From the NCBI GenBank assembly GCA_035513345.1, contig DATKCF010000053.1:1-6972 (forward strand): a DNA stretch of 6,972 nt. Reading direction: 5' to 3'. The notes below the pieces were generated by a model, which saw only the letters and a program-made list of their open reading frames with translations, did no database searches and had not been told where the DNA came from. This DNA comes from DATKCF01 sp035513345. Lineage in GTDB: Bacteria; Gemmatimonadota; Gemmatimonadetes; Longimicrobiales; RSA9. Position numbers and translations under genes: made by a program. Numbering within the stretch: position 1 is the stretch's first letter; each line of letters starts with the position of its first letter. Below, piece by piece: positions 1 through 5,369 of this stretch.

Positions 1-267
1 CACGTAGTCGGCGTGGCCGGGACAGTCCACGTGCGCGTAGTGCCGCGCTTCCGTCTGGTACTCCACGTGCGCCGTCGCAATCGTGATACCGCGCTCCCGC
101 TCCTCCGGTGCGCGGTCGATGTTGTCGAACGACACGAAGTCCGCCAGCCCCTTCGCTGCCTGGATCCGTGTGATCGCCGCCGTCAACGTCGTCTTGCCGT
201 GGTCCACGTGGCCGATCGTGCCCACGTTTACGTGCGGCTTCGTACGCTCGAACTTCGCCTTGCCCAT
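1..267 (-). CDS. tuf: Elongation factor Tu, N-terminal part (cut by window edge)
   Basis: EF-Tu is the GTPase that carries aminoacyl-tRNA to the ribosomal A site. The 89 visible codons start at an ATG (267-265) and stay open to the window edge, so about three quarters of the protein lies outside. The N-terminus MGKAKFERTKPHVNVGTIGH is typical of the family. The P-loop GHVDHGKT is at residues 19-26, switch I contains RGITI at 59-63 (with the Mg-coordinating Thr62), and the G3 motif DCPGH is at 81-85. A purine-rich Shine-Dalgarno (AAGGGG) lies about 4-5 nt before the ATG. A strong promoter at 617-645 would give a leader of about 340 nt. Whether this is the only tuf copy cannot be seen here. Assignment is essentially certain from the intact G1-G3 motifs. 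Confidence 0.98.
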   Translation of the reverse strand, partial: MGKAKFERTKPHVNVGTIGHVDHGKTTLTAAITRIQAAKGLADFVSFDNIDRAPEERERGITIATAHVEYQTEARHYAHVDCPGHADYV

Positions 268-301
268 GATTCCCCTTCGTGGTGTTCACCCGGTATATCG
301 C

Positions 302-318
302 GCGACGCAGCGCGTCGC
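302..318 (-). other. Hairpin just upstream of the tuf ribosome binding site
   Basis: GCGACGC and GCGTCGC form a perfect 7-bp stem with a 3-nt loop, ending about 35 nt before the tuf ATG and about 20 nt before its Shine-Dalgarno. The position would suit a stability or translation-control element. There is no direct evidence for function. Confidence 0.35.
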
Positions 319-451
319 CGGAGCTATGACGGATGCGGCAAGCCGATCCGCCCATGCGTCAAATCACTTCCACAGCTGCTGTGTACGGGTTTCGACCGAC
401 GAACCGGACCGCGTCCGATTGTCCAGGGTGGGCGGAGCAACGCAATCATTC

Positions 452-475
452 CGCGCGGCACGGCTTCGCCGCGCG
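452..475 (-). other. Hairpin in the tuf leader
   Basis: The inverted repeat CGCGCGGC / GCCGCGCG forms an 8-bp, all G-C stem around an 8-nt loop. It sits roughly 140-160 nt into the predicted leader. No T-run follows on either strand, so it is not a standard intrinsic terminator. In GC-rich DNA such repeats arise by chance fairly often, so function is uncertain. Confidence 0.4.
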
Positions 476-616
476 AACGGGATCGTTCGCTTCCGTTGTA
501 TCAGCCCGCCCTGTTGCCGACTCCAGTGGTAAACGCACGGCAGGCTGCCGCAACACACTAATGCTCCCACCGGAGATGTACAGTCCGCCGCGCAACGCGC
601 AGCAGGACAGACAGGT

Positions 617-645
617 AGGATACCAGACATTCCGTATGCTGTCAA
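617..645 (-). promoter_or_regulatory. Strong sigma-70 type promoter driving tuf
   Basis: On the minus strand a perfect -35 box TTGACA (645-640) is followed by a 17-nt spacer and the -10 box TATCCT (622-617). A TG dinucleotide one base upstream of the -10 gives an extended -10 element. This is the best promoter match in the window. Transcription would start near 610 and the next gene in that direction is tuf, a highly expressed gene for which such a promoter is expected. Confidence 0.8.
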
Positions 646-699
646 GCCCGGGCGACGACAGCAGCCGGTTCACGAATATCGTCCCGGTTAGCGGTGCGC

Positions 700-858
700 T
701 CAGTGGCTGCGGGGCCGTCCGGTCGTGATGAAGTGGCGCGCGCACTTCCGGCAGTAACGCCAGCGGATCGGCAGGATCCATGACAGTCCGAGAATGCGAG
801 CGGAGCGCCGGAACGGCGGCATGGTATCAATCGAAAAGCAGAAATAGCACCTTGGCAT
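700..858 (-). CDS. Small protein with two CxxC pairs, probable zinc-ribbon-like
   Basis: This encodes 52 residues. I do not recognise a named family. Two cysteine pairs are visible, C4-x2-C7 and C36-x2-C39, about 28 residues apart. The second sits in a YCRKCARHF motif like those closing small zinc ribbons. Between them is a basic patch (FRRSAR) and a hydrophobic stretch (ILGLSWILP), a layout seen in short uncharacterised bacterial proteins. Metal binding is inferred from the four cysteines. The ATG at 858-856 was chosen because it directly precedes the first CxxC and has a GAGGG about 10 nt upstream; the same frame runs further upstream, but that part would cross the tRNA-Gly terminator. A possible -10 box TAGAAT (910-905) lacks a good -35. 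The gene lies between that terminator and the tuf promoter, so it may be its own transcript. A spurious ORF is the main alternative. Confidence 0.55.
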   Translation of the reverse strand: MPRCYFCFSIDTMPPFRRSARILGLSWILPIRWRYCRKCARHFITTGRPRSH

Positions 859-938
859 GTGGCGGGTGCCCTCGGATGACTTCGTGATTGCCGGCTCGTT
901 CGCCATTCTACTGCTGGTCCTGGTAACCGATGACCGGG

Positions 939-973
939 AAAAGCCCCGGTCGCGAACGGGCCACGACCGGGGC
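939..973 (-). terminator. Rho-independent terminator after tRNA-Gly
   Basis: On the minus strand GCCCCGGTCG (973-964) pairs perfectly with CGACCGGGGC (952-943). This gives a 10-bp GC-rich stem with an 11-nt loop, directly followed by TTTT (942-939). It lies about 70 nt past the 3' end of tRNA-Gly and before the small CxxC gene, so it most likely ends the tRNA-Gly transcript and any read-through from the cysS side. Confidence 0.8.
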
Positions 974-999
974 CAATATCGTGCCATGACCAGCCGAAC

Positions 1000-1025
1000 G
1001 GCCCCCGTCGAAGACGACAGGGGCC
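1000..1025 (-). other. Stable hairpin just downstream of tRNA-Gly
   Basis: The minus-strand RNA can form an 11-bp stem: GGCCCC with GGGGCC outside, then a U-G wobble, then GUCG with CGAC, closed by a UCUU tetraloop. Read on the plus strand the same position is a C-A mismatch, so the stem is continuous only in the minus-strand transcript, the direction of the genes. It begins 15 nt after the tRNA 3' end. No T-run follows, so it may be a processing or stabilising element, or the first of a tandem termination region with 939-973. Confidence 0.6.
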
Positions 1026-1040
1026 GGCGACCGGAACCAG

Positions 1041-1114
1041 AGCGGGCGACGGGGCTCGAACCCGTGACCTATAGCTTGGAAGGCTATCGCTCTAGCCAAC
1101 TGAGCTACGCCCGC
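1041..1114 (-). tRNA. tRNA-Gly (anticodon UCC)
   Basis: A complete 74-nt cloverleaf. The acceptor stem GCGGGCG/CGCCCGC has 7 bp, the D stem GCTC/GAGC is intact, the anticodon stem ATAGC/GCTAT encloses the loop CTTCCAA, and the T stem ACGGG/CCCGT encloses TTCGAGC. Bases 34-36 of the loop are TCC, reading GGA glycine codons (and probably GGG by wobble). The discriminator base is T and the next bases are CTG, so CCA is not encoded and must be added by a nucleotidyltransferase. It has its own promoter about 13-40 nt upstream and a terminator downstream. Confidence 0.98.
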
Positions 1115-1126
1115 GTGTGATCCCGG

Positions 1127-1154
1127 AAGTTACCACAGCAGGCGCGAACGTCAA
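1127..1154 (-). promoter_or_regulatory. Probable promoter of tRNA-Gly
   Basis: A -35 box TTGACG (1154-1149, 5 of 6 consensus) is separated by 16 nt from a -10-like TAACTT (1132-1127, 3 of 6, keeping the important first TA and last T). Transcription would start near 1120, about 6 nt before the mature tRNA. It lies between the PRC-barrel stop and the tRNA, so tRNA-Gly could be made independently of the upstream genes. The short spacer and weak -10 limit confidence. Confidence 0.55.
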
Positions 1155-1179
1155 GCCGTGGTACGAGCCCTCGGCCGGC

Positions 1180-1680
1180 TCAGCGCTTCTCCTGCTCGTG
1201 CCGGCGGCTGCCGTACATCCGGTCCGCGTTGTAATCATCGCGGTCATAGAAATCGTCCGTAGCGCCTGCCTTGCTCGCCGCACCGGTGGCGGGCGCAGCT
1301 CCGGTGTCGGTGAACCAGGTGCTCAGCGACGTCTCGTACTCACGATCGATGGTGCCCGTGTAAGGCGGCACGGCGCTGACCCGGTCAGCCTTCAACCCGC
1401 TGATGTGAACGTGGTCATCTGATTCGTGAAGGCGCGCGTGTCCGACGGGCACCAGGATCCGGCTGCGACTGTCGCCAGCGCTCAATGACTTGTCGACATC
1501 CACACCGATGTAACGCACCTTCATGGCGGCTGTGTCGACGAACAGGTCGTCGACCTTCCCGACCTTTCTGCCATCGGCCGAGATGACATCCCAGCCGCGG
1601 ATATCCGGGTCGTGGTCGGCCACTTCGTAGTTGTCGAGATCAGCGAGACGTGCGACGCGTGGGCTATTGCGGTCTTGCAT
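1180..1680 (-). CDS. PRC-barrel domain protein with acidic/basic C-terminal tail
   Basis: The product has 166 residues with a PRC-barrel-like region at about 26-107: DPDIRGWDVISADGRKVGKV, a VDTAAMKVRYIGVDVD strand pair, then ILVPVGHARL and HVHISGLKADRVSAVPPY. PRC barrels are small beta folds found in photosynthetic reaction centre H subunits, in RimM, and in many stand-alone stress or unknown proteins. The tail after about 122 is Ala/Gly-rich, then highly charged (DDFYDRDDYNADRMYGSRRH) and probably disordered. There is no signal peptide or membrane segment, so a cytoplasmic location is likely. The ATG at 1680 is preferred over one at 1731 because AGGAGG sits 4 nt before it. The gene lies 72 nt after tRNA-Thr with no clear promoter between, so it may share that transcript. 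Exact function is unknown; no role in photosynthesis is implied. Confidence 0.9.
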   Translation of the reverse strand: MQDRNSPRVARLADLDNYEVADHDPDIRGWDVISADGRKVGKVDDLFVDTAAMKVRYIGVDVDKSLSAGDSRSRILVPVGHARLHESDDHVHISGLKADRVSAVPPYTGTIDREYETSLSTWFTDTGAAPATGAASKAGATDDFYDRDDYNADRMYGSRRHEQEKR

Positions 1681-1684
1681 ACTT

Positions 1685-1690
1685 CCTCCT
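1685..1690 (-). promoter_or_regulatory. Shine-Dalgarno that sets the PRC-barrel start
   Basis: A perfect AGGAGG on the minus strand lies 4 nt upstream of the ATG at 1680-1678. No comparable site precedes the upstream in-frame ATG at 1731, so this decides the start. Confidence 0.8.
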
Positions 1691-1752
1691 CTTTGCTGTC
1701 TACTGCCTGACGTAGCCATTGAGGAGTGCAAGGGTCATTCCGGTGGTGTGCA

Positions 1753-1825
1753 AGCTGGCGATCGGACTCGAACCGATGACCTGCTGATTACAAATCAGCT
1801 GCTCTACCAACTGAGCTACGCCAGC
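1753..1825 (-). tRNA. tRNA-Thr (anticodon UGU)
   Basis: A complete 73-nt cloverleaf. The acceptor stem is GCTGGCG/CGCCAGC, the D stem GCTC/GAGC, the anticodon stem GCTGA/TCAGC encloses the loop TTTGTAA, and the T stem ATCGG/CCGAT encloses TTCGAGT. Bases 34-36 are TGT, reading ACA threonine codons. The discriminator is T and no CCA is encoded. It starts 19 nt after the cysS stop, close enough to be co-transcribed with cysS. A TATCTT in that gap could be a -10 box, but no good -35 matches it. Confidence 0.98.
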
Positions 1826-1844
1826 GACAGCGAGCGAAAGATAA

Positions 1845-3302
1845 TCAAACTTTCTTCCAGCGTGCACCCTGGGGCGTGTCTTCGACGACAATCCCTGCGG
1901 CAGCGATCTCGTCGCGGATGCGGTCGGCCTCGGCGAAGTCGCGGCGTTCCCGCGCCTGCCGCCGCAGTACGATACGCTCTTCCACCCAGACGGCGACGTC
2001 CGCTTCCACTTCTCCACTCTCAGCGCGGGCGAGCTCCAGCACGCCGAGCACGCGATCCATGGAGAGGAGCGCGTTACGCGTGGTCTGGACCGCGGCTGCC
2101 GCGACGCCGATGTCGCGGTCCAGCTCCGCGTTGGATTCACGCACGAAGTTGAACAGGGCAGCCAGCGCGCCGGGCACATTGAGGTCGTCGTCGAGCGCGG
2201 TCTCGAAGGCGGCCAGCGCGCGCGCGGCGATCTCGTTCAGAGCCGAAACGGGCGCGTCCGCGGACGTCGGCACGTCATCGAGCCGTCGCTCGAAGTCGAG
2301 CAACCGCTGGATGGCCGTGCGCGCCGTGTCCAGGCCGTCGAACGCGAAATTCAGCTCTTTACGGTACTGCGCGCTGATCAGCAGGTACCGGATGGCGGAC
2401 GCCAGGTAACCCTTCTCGAGCAGCTGGTCGATGGTGAAGTCGTTGCCCTTGGACTTCGACATCTTCTCGCCGTTCACGAGCAGGTGCTTCACGTGCATCC
2501 AGTACCGCGCGAACGGCTCGCCGGTGGCGCCCTCCGACTGCGCGATCTCGTCCTCGTGGTGCGGGAAGATCAGGTCCTCGCCGCCCGTGTGGATATCGAA
2601 TGTGGTACCGAGCGCGGCCATGCTCATGGCGGAGCACTCGATGTGCCAGCCCGGCCGGCCGGTGCCCCATGGCGTGTCCCAGGCGGCACCGACCTGACGG
2701 TCGACATCCTTCGCACCTTTCCACAGCGCGAAGTCGCGCGCGTCGGCCTTGTCGTACTCATCGGCATCGATACCGGCCGTGCGCGTGGCCAGGCCGGCAC
2801 CCGCCCGGATGGTATCGGCCTCGATGCGGGCGAGCCGGCCGTAGGACGGGAACGACGAGATGTCGAAATACACCGAGCCATCGGCTGTGCTGTACGCGTG
2901 TCCGCGCTCCAGCAGTGTGCGGATGATGTCGATCATGTCAGCGATGTGGTCCGTCGCACGCGGATACACGTCGGCAGGAAGAACGCCGACCGTCTCGAGG
3001 TCTCTGAAGAAGGCGTCGATCATTGGGGCTGTGACGTCGCCGATGACGACGTCGCGTGATGCCGCCTCTGCGATGATCTTGTCTTCGACGTCCGTCAGGT
3101 TCATCACGAACACGACGTCGAAGCCCTTCCACTCGAGGTACCGGTGCAGCAGGTCATTGAGCACGAACGTGCGGAAGTTCCCGATATGCGGCGCGCGGTA
3201 CACAGTCGGCCCGCAGGCGTAGACGCCGACTCGCGGCGGCGCGATCGGCGAAAACGGCTCGAGCCGCCGGGACATGGTGTTGTGAAAGTGCAGCGCACTC
3301 AT
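1845..3302 (-). CDS. cysS: Cysteinyl-tRNA synthetase
   Basis: CysRS is the class I synthetase that charges tRNA-Cys with cysteine using ATP. The 485 residues match the usual bacterial length of about 460-490. The signature HIGN is at 39-42 and KMSKS at 280-284. The zinc site that recognises cysteine is complete by alignment: C30 in YACGPTVY, C223 in WHIECSAMS, and H248 and E252 in FPHHEDEIAQSEG. A helical DALR-type domain follows (about 350-430) with a C-terminal anticodon-binding tail ending RWKKV. The ATG at 3302 overlaps the TGA of the preceding gene as ATGA and gives the family-like start MSALHFHNTMSRRLEPF; an in-frame ATG 30 nt further upstream only adds residues unlike the family. The overlap suggests translational coupling. 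All catalytic motifs are present, so it should be functional. Confidence 0.99.
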   Translation of the reverse strand: MSALHFHNTMSRRLEPFSPIAPPRVGVYACGPTVYRAPHIGNFRTFVLNDLLHRYLEWKGFDVVFVMNLTDVEDKIIAEAASRDVVIGDVTAPMIDAFFRDLETVGVLPADVYPRATDHIADMIDIIRTLLERGHAYSTADGSVYFDISSFPSYGRLARIEADTIRAGAGLATRTAGIDADEYDKADARDFALWKGAKDVDRQVGAAWDTPWGTGRPGWHIECSAMSMAALGTTFDIHTGGEDLIFPHHEDEIAQSEGATGEPFARYWMHVKHLLVNGEKMSKSKGNDFTIDQLLEKGYLASAIRYLLISAQYRKELNFAFDGLDTARTAIQRLLDFERRLDDVPTSADAPVSALNEIAARALAAFETALDDDLNVPGALAALFNFVRESNAELDRDIGVAAAAVQTTRNALLSMDRVLGVLELARAESGEVEADVAVWVEERIVLRRQARERRDFAEADRIRDEIAAAGIVVEDTPQGARWKKV

Positions 3303-3733
3303 CTGAGCAGGCGTATCTCGTAAATGCGCCACTGTCCGCGTTCGTGCACGAGTGCAACGAAGAGCTTCGCCTGCTCGGGGATCGTGGTGCCGCGGCTGCG
3401 CACGTCCCAGGTCAGTTCGCCGAAGGCGCGGGCCGGCTCACCGCCGACAGCGCGTGTGAGGCTGGTCCGAACCCTGACGCTCTCGCGGTCCTCGAAGACG
3501 CGGCGCAGCACGGCTGCGGCCTGGCGCGGCCCCAGAGGTCCGACAGTGCTGCCGTCCACGTCGATCGAAATTCCGGCCCCCGCGCCGAGCTCGGTGATCG
3601 CACCGGCGTCGCCCCGGTGCCAGGCGGCGGCGACGCGGTTCAGGCTCTGTTCCAGGTTCTGAGCGGCCGCCGGCGCCACGGTCCAGGCCAGGCCCGTCAG
3701 CACGAGGACGAGCGTGAGGCAGACGCGTCGCAT
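3299..3733 (-). CDS. Secreted small protein, possibly NTF2-like (DUF4783-like)
   Basis: The product has 144 residues with a signal peptide: the basic start MRRV, a hydrophobic core LTLVLVLTGLAWTV, and a probable cleavage near APAAAQ at about 21-25. The mature part begins with a helix (LEQSLNRVAAAWHRGDAGAI) and ends with beta-rich segments (AFGELTWDVRS, AKLFVALVHERGQWRIYEIRLL). This resembles NTF2-like proteins such as DUF4783; that is an impression, not a search result. No catalytic residues are evident and no function is assigned. Two ATGs stand in tandem (3736 and 3733). The one at 3733 is chosen because AGGAGG lies 7 nt before it but only 4 nt before the other. Either start overlaps the pyrF stop (ATGA or TGATG). 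The stop overlaps the cysS start, so the gene is embedded in the operon. Confidence 0.88.
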   Translation of the reverse strand: MRRVCLTLVLVLTGLAWTVAPAAAQNLEQSLNRVAAAWHRGDAGAITELGAGAGISIDVDGSTVGPLGPRQAAAVLRRVFEDRESVRVRTSLTRAVGGEPARAFGELTWDVRSRGTTIPEQAKLFVALVHERGQWRIYEIRLLR

Positions 3734-4455
3734 CATGCGACCTCCTGCACGCCGGTCATGTCCTCGCGGATCCGGGCAACGACCGAGAGCGGGTCTTTCG
3801 CCGTCAGGATCGGTCGGCCGACGACGAGGTAGTCAGCGCCCGCGCGTACCGCCTCGCCGGGCGTCGCGGTGCGCGCCTGGTCACCGAGCCCATCGCCGGC
3901 CGGCCGGATGCCGGGTGTGACGATTACGAGGTCACTGCCGTGGCGACGTTTCAACGCTTCGACTTCCAGCGGCGACGTCACGACGCCGTGCAGGCCGGCG
4001 TCTACGGCCAGACCGGTCAGCCGCACGACCTCGTCGCGGACGGAGCGGATCTCCTTGTTCCAGACCTGTTCGACATCGTCCGCGGTGAACGACGTCAGGA
4101 TCGTGACACCGAGCAGGCGCGGGCCATCGTCGCCAACCGCCTCGCGCGCGGCCCGCATCATGGCCTCACCGCCGGACGCATGCAGCGTGATCAGGTCCAC
4201 GTCGAGTTCGGCCGCGGACGTGACCGCGTTGGCCACTGTGCTCGGGATGTCGTGGTACTTGAGATCCAGGAACACCCGCTTCCCGCGCTCGCGCAATGCG
4301 GCCACGAAGGACGGCCCCGCGCGGGTGAACAGCGGGGATCCGACCTTGTAGAAATCGATGCTGCCATCGAGCCGGTCGACGAGCGCGAGCGCGTCGTTGG
4401 CCGAGGGCAGGTCCAGCGCCACAATGATATCTGCCATAAGTGTATTCGGCCTCAT
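3733..4455 (-). CDS. pyrF: Orotidine 5'-phosphate decarboxylase
   Basis: OMP decarboxylase makes UMP from OMP, the last step of de novo UMP synthesis, in the cytoplasm. The product has 240 residues, typical of the short class I family. In numbering from the internal Met (ATG 4437), the strand IIVALDLPS is at 4-12, K31 lies in DFYKVGSPLF, and the catalytic Asp-Lys-Asp array is D58, K60 and D63 in FLDLKYHDIPS. The phosphate-binding TPGIRPAG is at 174-181 and VVGRPI, with its Arg, at 205-210. The start at 4455 makes an ATGA overlap with the pyrD stop, matching the other junctions. The ATG at 4437 would give the family-like start MADIIVALD and is a real alternative; neither has a strong Shine-Dalgarno. 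Its position after pyrD matches its pathway. Function is certain, the start is not. Confidence 0.97.
   Translation of the reverse strand: MRPNTLMADIIVALDLPSANDALALVDRLDGSIDFYKVGSPLFTRAGPSFVAALRERGKRVFLDLKYHDIPSTVANAVTSAAELDVDLITLHASGGEAMMRAAREAVGDDGPRLLGVTILTSFTADDVEQVWNKEIRSVRDEVVRLTGLAVDAGLHGVVTSPLEVEALKRRHGSDLVIVTPGIRPAGDGLGDQARTATPGEAVRAGADYLVVGRPILTAKDPLSVVARIREDMTGVQEVA
3741..3746 (-). promoter_or_regulatory. Shine-Dalgarno within the 3' end of pyrF
   Basis: AGGAGG on the minus strand lies inside the last codons of pyrF. Its spacing is 4 nt to the ATG at 3736 and 7 nt to the ATG at 3733, which favours the second start. It gives this secreted-protein gene its own initiation site even though its start overlaps the preceding stop. 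Confidence 0.75.
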
Positions 4456-5369
4456 GCGACGAGGCCACTTCCCACGATCTCGGTTATGCTCTGCACGCCA
4501 CGCGCGGTGACCCAACGTTCCAGGTCTGAAAGTACACGCGCGGCCACGCGAGGGTCCGCGAACGATGCGGTCCCGATCTGCACGAGCGACGCGCCGGCGA
4601 GAAGATACTGCACGACGTCTTCCGCCGCTCGCACACCGCCGACGCCGATGATGGGGACATCGACCCGCTGACGGGTCCGGGCTACGGCGTGAACGCCGAC
4701 CGGCAGCAGGGCGGTCCCGCTCACACCGCCACTGCCCGCGCCGAGGACCGGACGGCCCGTGTCCACATCGAAGAGCAGGCCGGGCATCGTGTTGATGAGC
4801 GTGAGCGCGTCTGCGCCCTCGTCGACACAGATTGCGGCCATGGCAGCTATGTCCGGGACATTGGGTGCGAGCTTGACGCTGATCGGACGCCGCGTTGCGG
4901 TGCGCGCATGGCGCACGGCGTCGGCGAGCAGGTCCTCGCGGGTCGCGATGATGGCACCGCCCTCCTTCACGTTCGGGCACGACACGTTCAGCTCGTAGCC
5001 GAGAAAGCCATCCGCATCATCGAGCCGGCGGATGATATCGCCGTATTCGCCACCGGATCGGCCGGCCACATTGACGAGGACGTGAGCATGCCTCAGCCGC
5101 TGCGCGAGCCAGGGCAGCTTTTCCGCCAGCACGATGTCGAGGCCGGGGTTCGCGAGGCCGACCGAGTTGAGCATGCCGGCAGCGAACTCGGCGACACGCG
5201 GTGCTGCGTTGCCGGGTCGCACGTCGGCAGTCACCGCCTTGATGACGAGCCCCCCCAGCTGGTCCAGGTCGAAGAATCCGTCGAGCTCCGATCCGTACCC
5301 ACAGGTCCCGCTGGCCAGGAGCAGCGGGTTGCGGAACTCGGCGCCGAGTACGGATTGGCTGAGCGTCAC
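4452..5369 (-). CDS. pyrD: Dihydroorotate dehydrogenase, class 1B-type catalytic subunit
   Basis: The enzyme oxidises dihydroorotate to orotate with FMN in pyrimidine synthesis. The 305 residues form a TIM barrel. Visible are NPLLLASGTCGYG at 14-26, K44 in LVIKAVT, NSVGLANPG at 68-76, the active-site loop NVSCPNVKEGG with the catalytic C131, K166 in SVKLAPN, and the FMN-phosphate segment IGVGGV at 241-246. A catalytic Cys rather than Ser, and the ASGTxGYG start, point to the soluble class 1B type, which normally works with the Fe-S/FAD subunit PyrK; no pyrK lies in this window. The start is a GTG overlapping the amidase stop (GTGA) and gives the family-like N-terminus. The stop overlaps the pyrF start. 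Class 1A is less likely. The symbol pyrDB would also be used. Confidence 0.96.
   Translation of the reverse strand: MTLSQSVLGAEFRNPLLLASGTCGYGSELDGFFDLDQLGGLVIKAVTADVRPGNAAPRVAEFAAGMLNSVGLANPGLDIVLAEKLPWLAQRLRHAHVLVNVAGRSGGEYGDIIRRLDDADGFLGYELNVSCPNVKEGGAIIATREDLLADAVRHARTATRRPISVKLAPNVPDIAAMAAICVDEGADALTLINTMPGLLFDVDTGRPVLGAGSGGVSGTALLPVGVHAVARTRQRVDVPIIGVGGVRAAEDVVQYLLAGASLVQIGTASFADPRVAARVLSDLERWVTARGVQSITEIVGSGLVA

Larger units (their letters stand above)
268..610 (-). promoter_or_regulatory. Long structured 5' leader of tuf, no gene seen
   Basis: This stretch of about 340 nt between the predicted transcription start (about 610) and the tuf ATG has no coding frame that I can support. Frames open through it on both strands give low-complexity Arg/Ser/Pro-rich translations with no family resemblance and no ribosome binding site. 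It does contain inverted repeats: an 8-bp stem (452-459 with 468-475, loop 8 nt) and a 7-bp stem (302-308 with 312-318, loop 3 nt) about 35 nt before the tuf start. A short CGGCA/TGCCG repeat lies near 541-553. None is followed by a T-run, so they do not read as terminators. I saw no tRNA and recognise no known riboswitch or leader family. A role in tuf control is inference from length, position and structure. Confidence 0.5.

Noticed and set aside
334..362. A TTGACG at 362-357 as a second, closer tuf promoter
   Set aside because: No -10 resembling TATAAT occurs at a 16-19 nt spacing, so only the -35 half matches.
13..728. Several open frames on both strands covering the tuf start and leader
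   Set aside because: They overlap tuf in antisense or run through the leader, have Arg/Ser/Pro-rich translations, no ribosome binding site and no recognisable domain.
905..910. TAGAAT as the -10 box of the small CxxC gene
   Set aside because: It is a good -10 match, about 47 nt before the ATG, but no acceptable -35 lies 16-18 nt upstream.
1838..1866. TATCTT at 1843-1838 as a separate promoter for tRNA-Thr
   Set aside because: The -10 match and its distance to the tRNA are good, but the expected -35 position inside the cysS end reads TGCACG or similar, so the evidence is too weak to list.
1845..3298. Long antisense and alternate-frame ORFs across cysS, including a 191-codon plus-strand frame
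   Set aside because: They are by-products of GC-rich codon bias opposite a gene with complete CysRS motifs; none shows its own domain or start signals.
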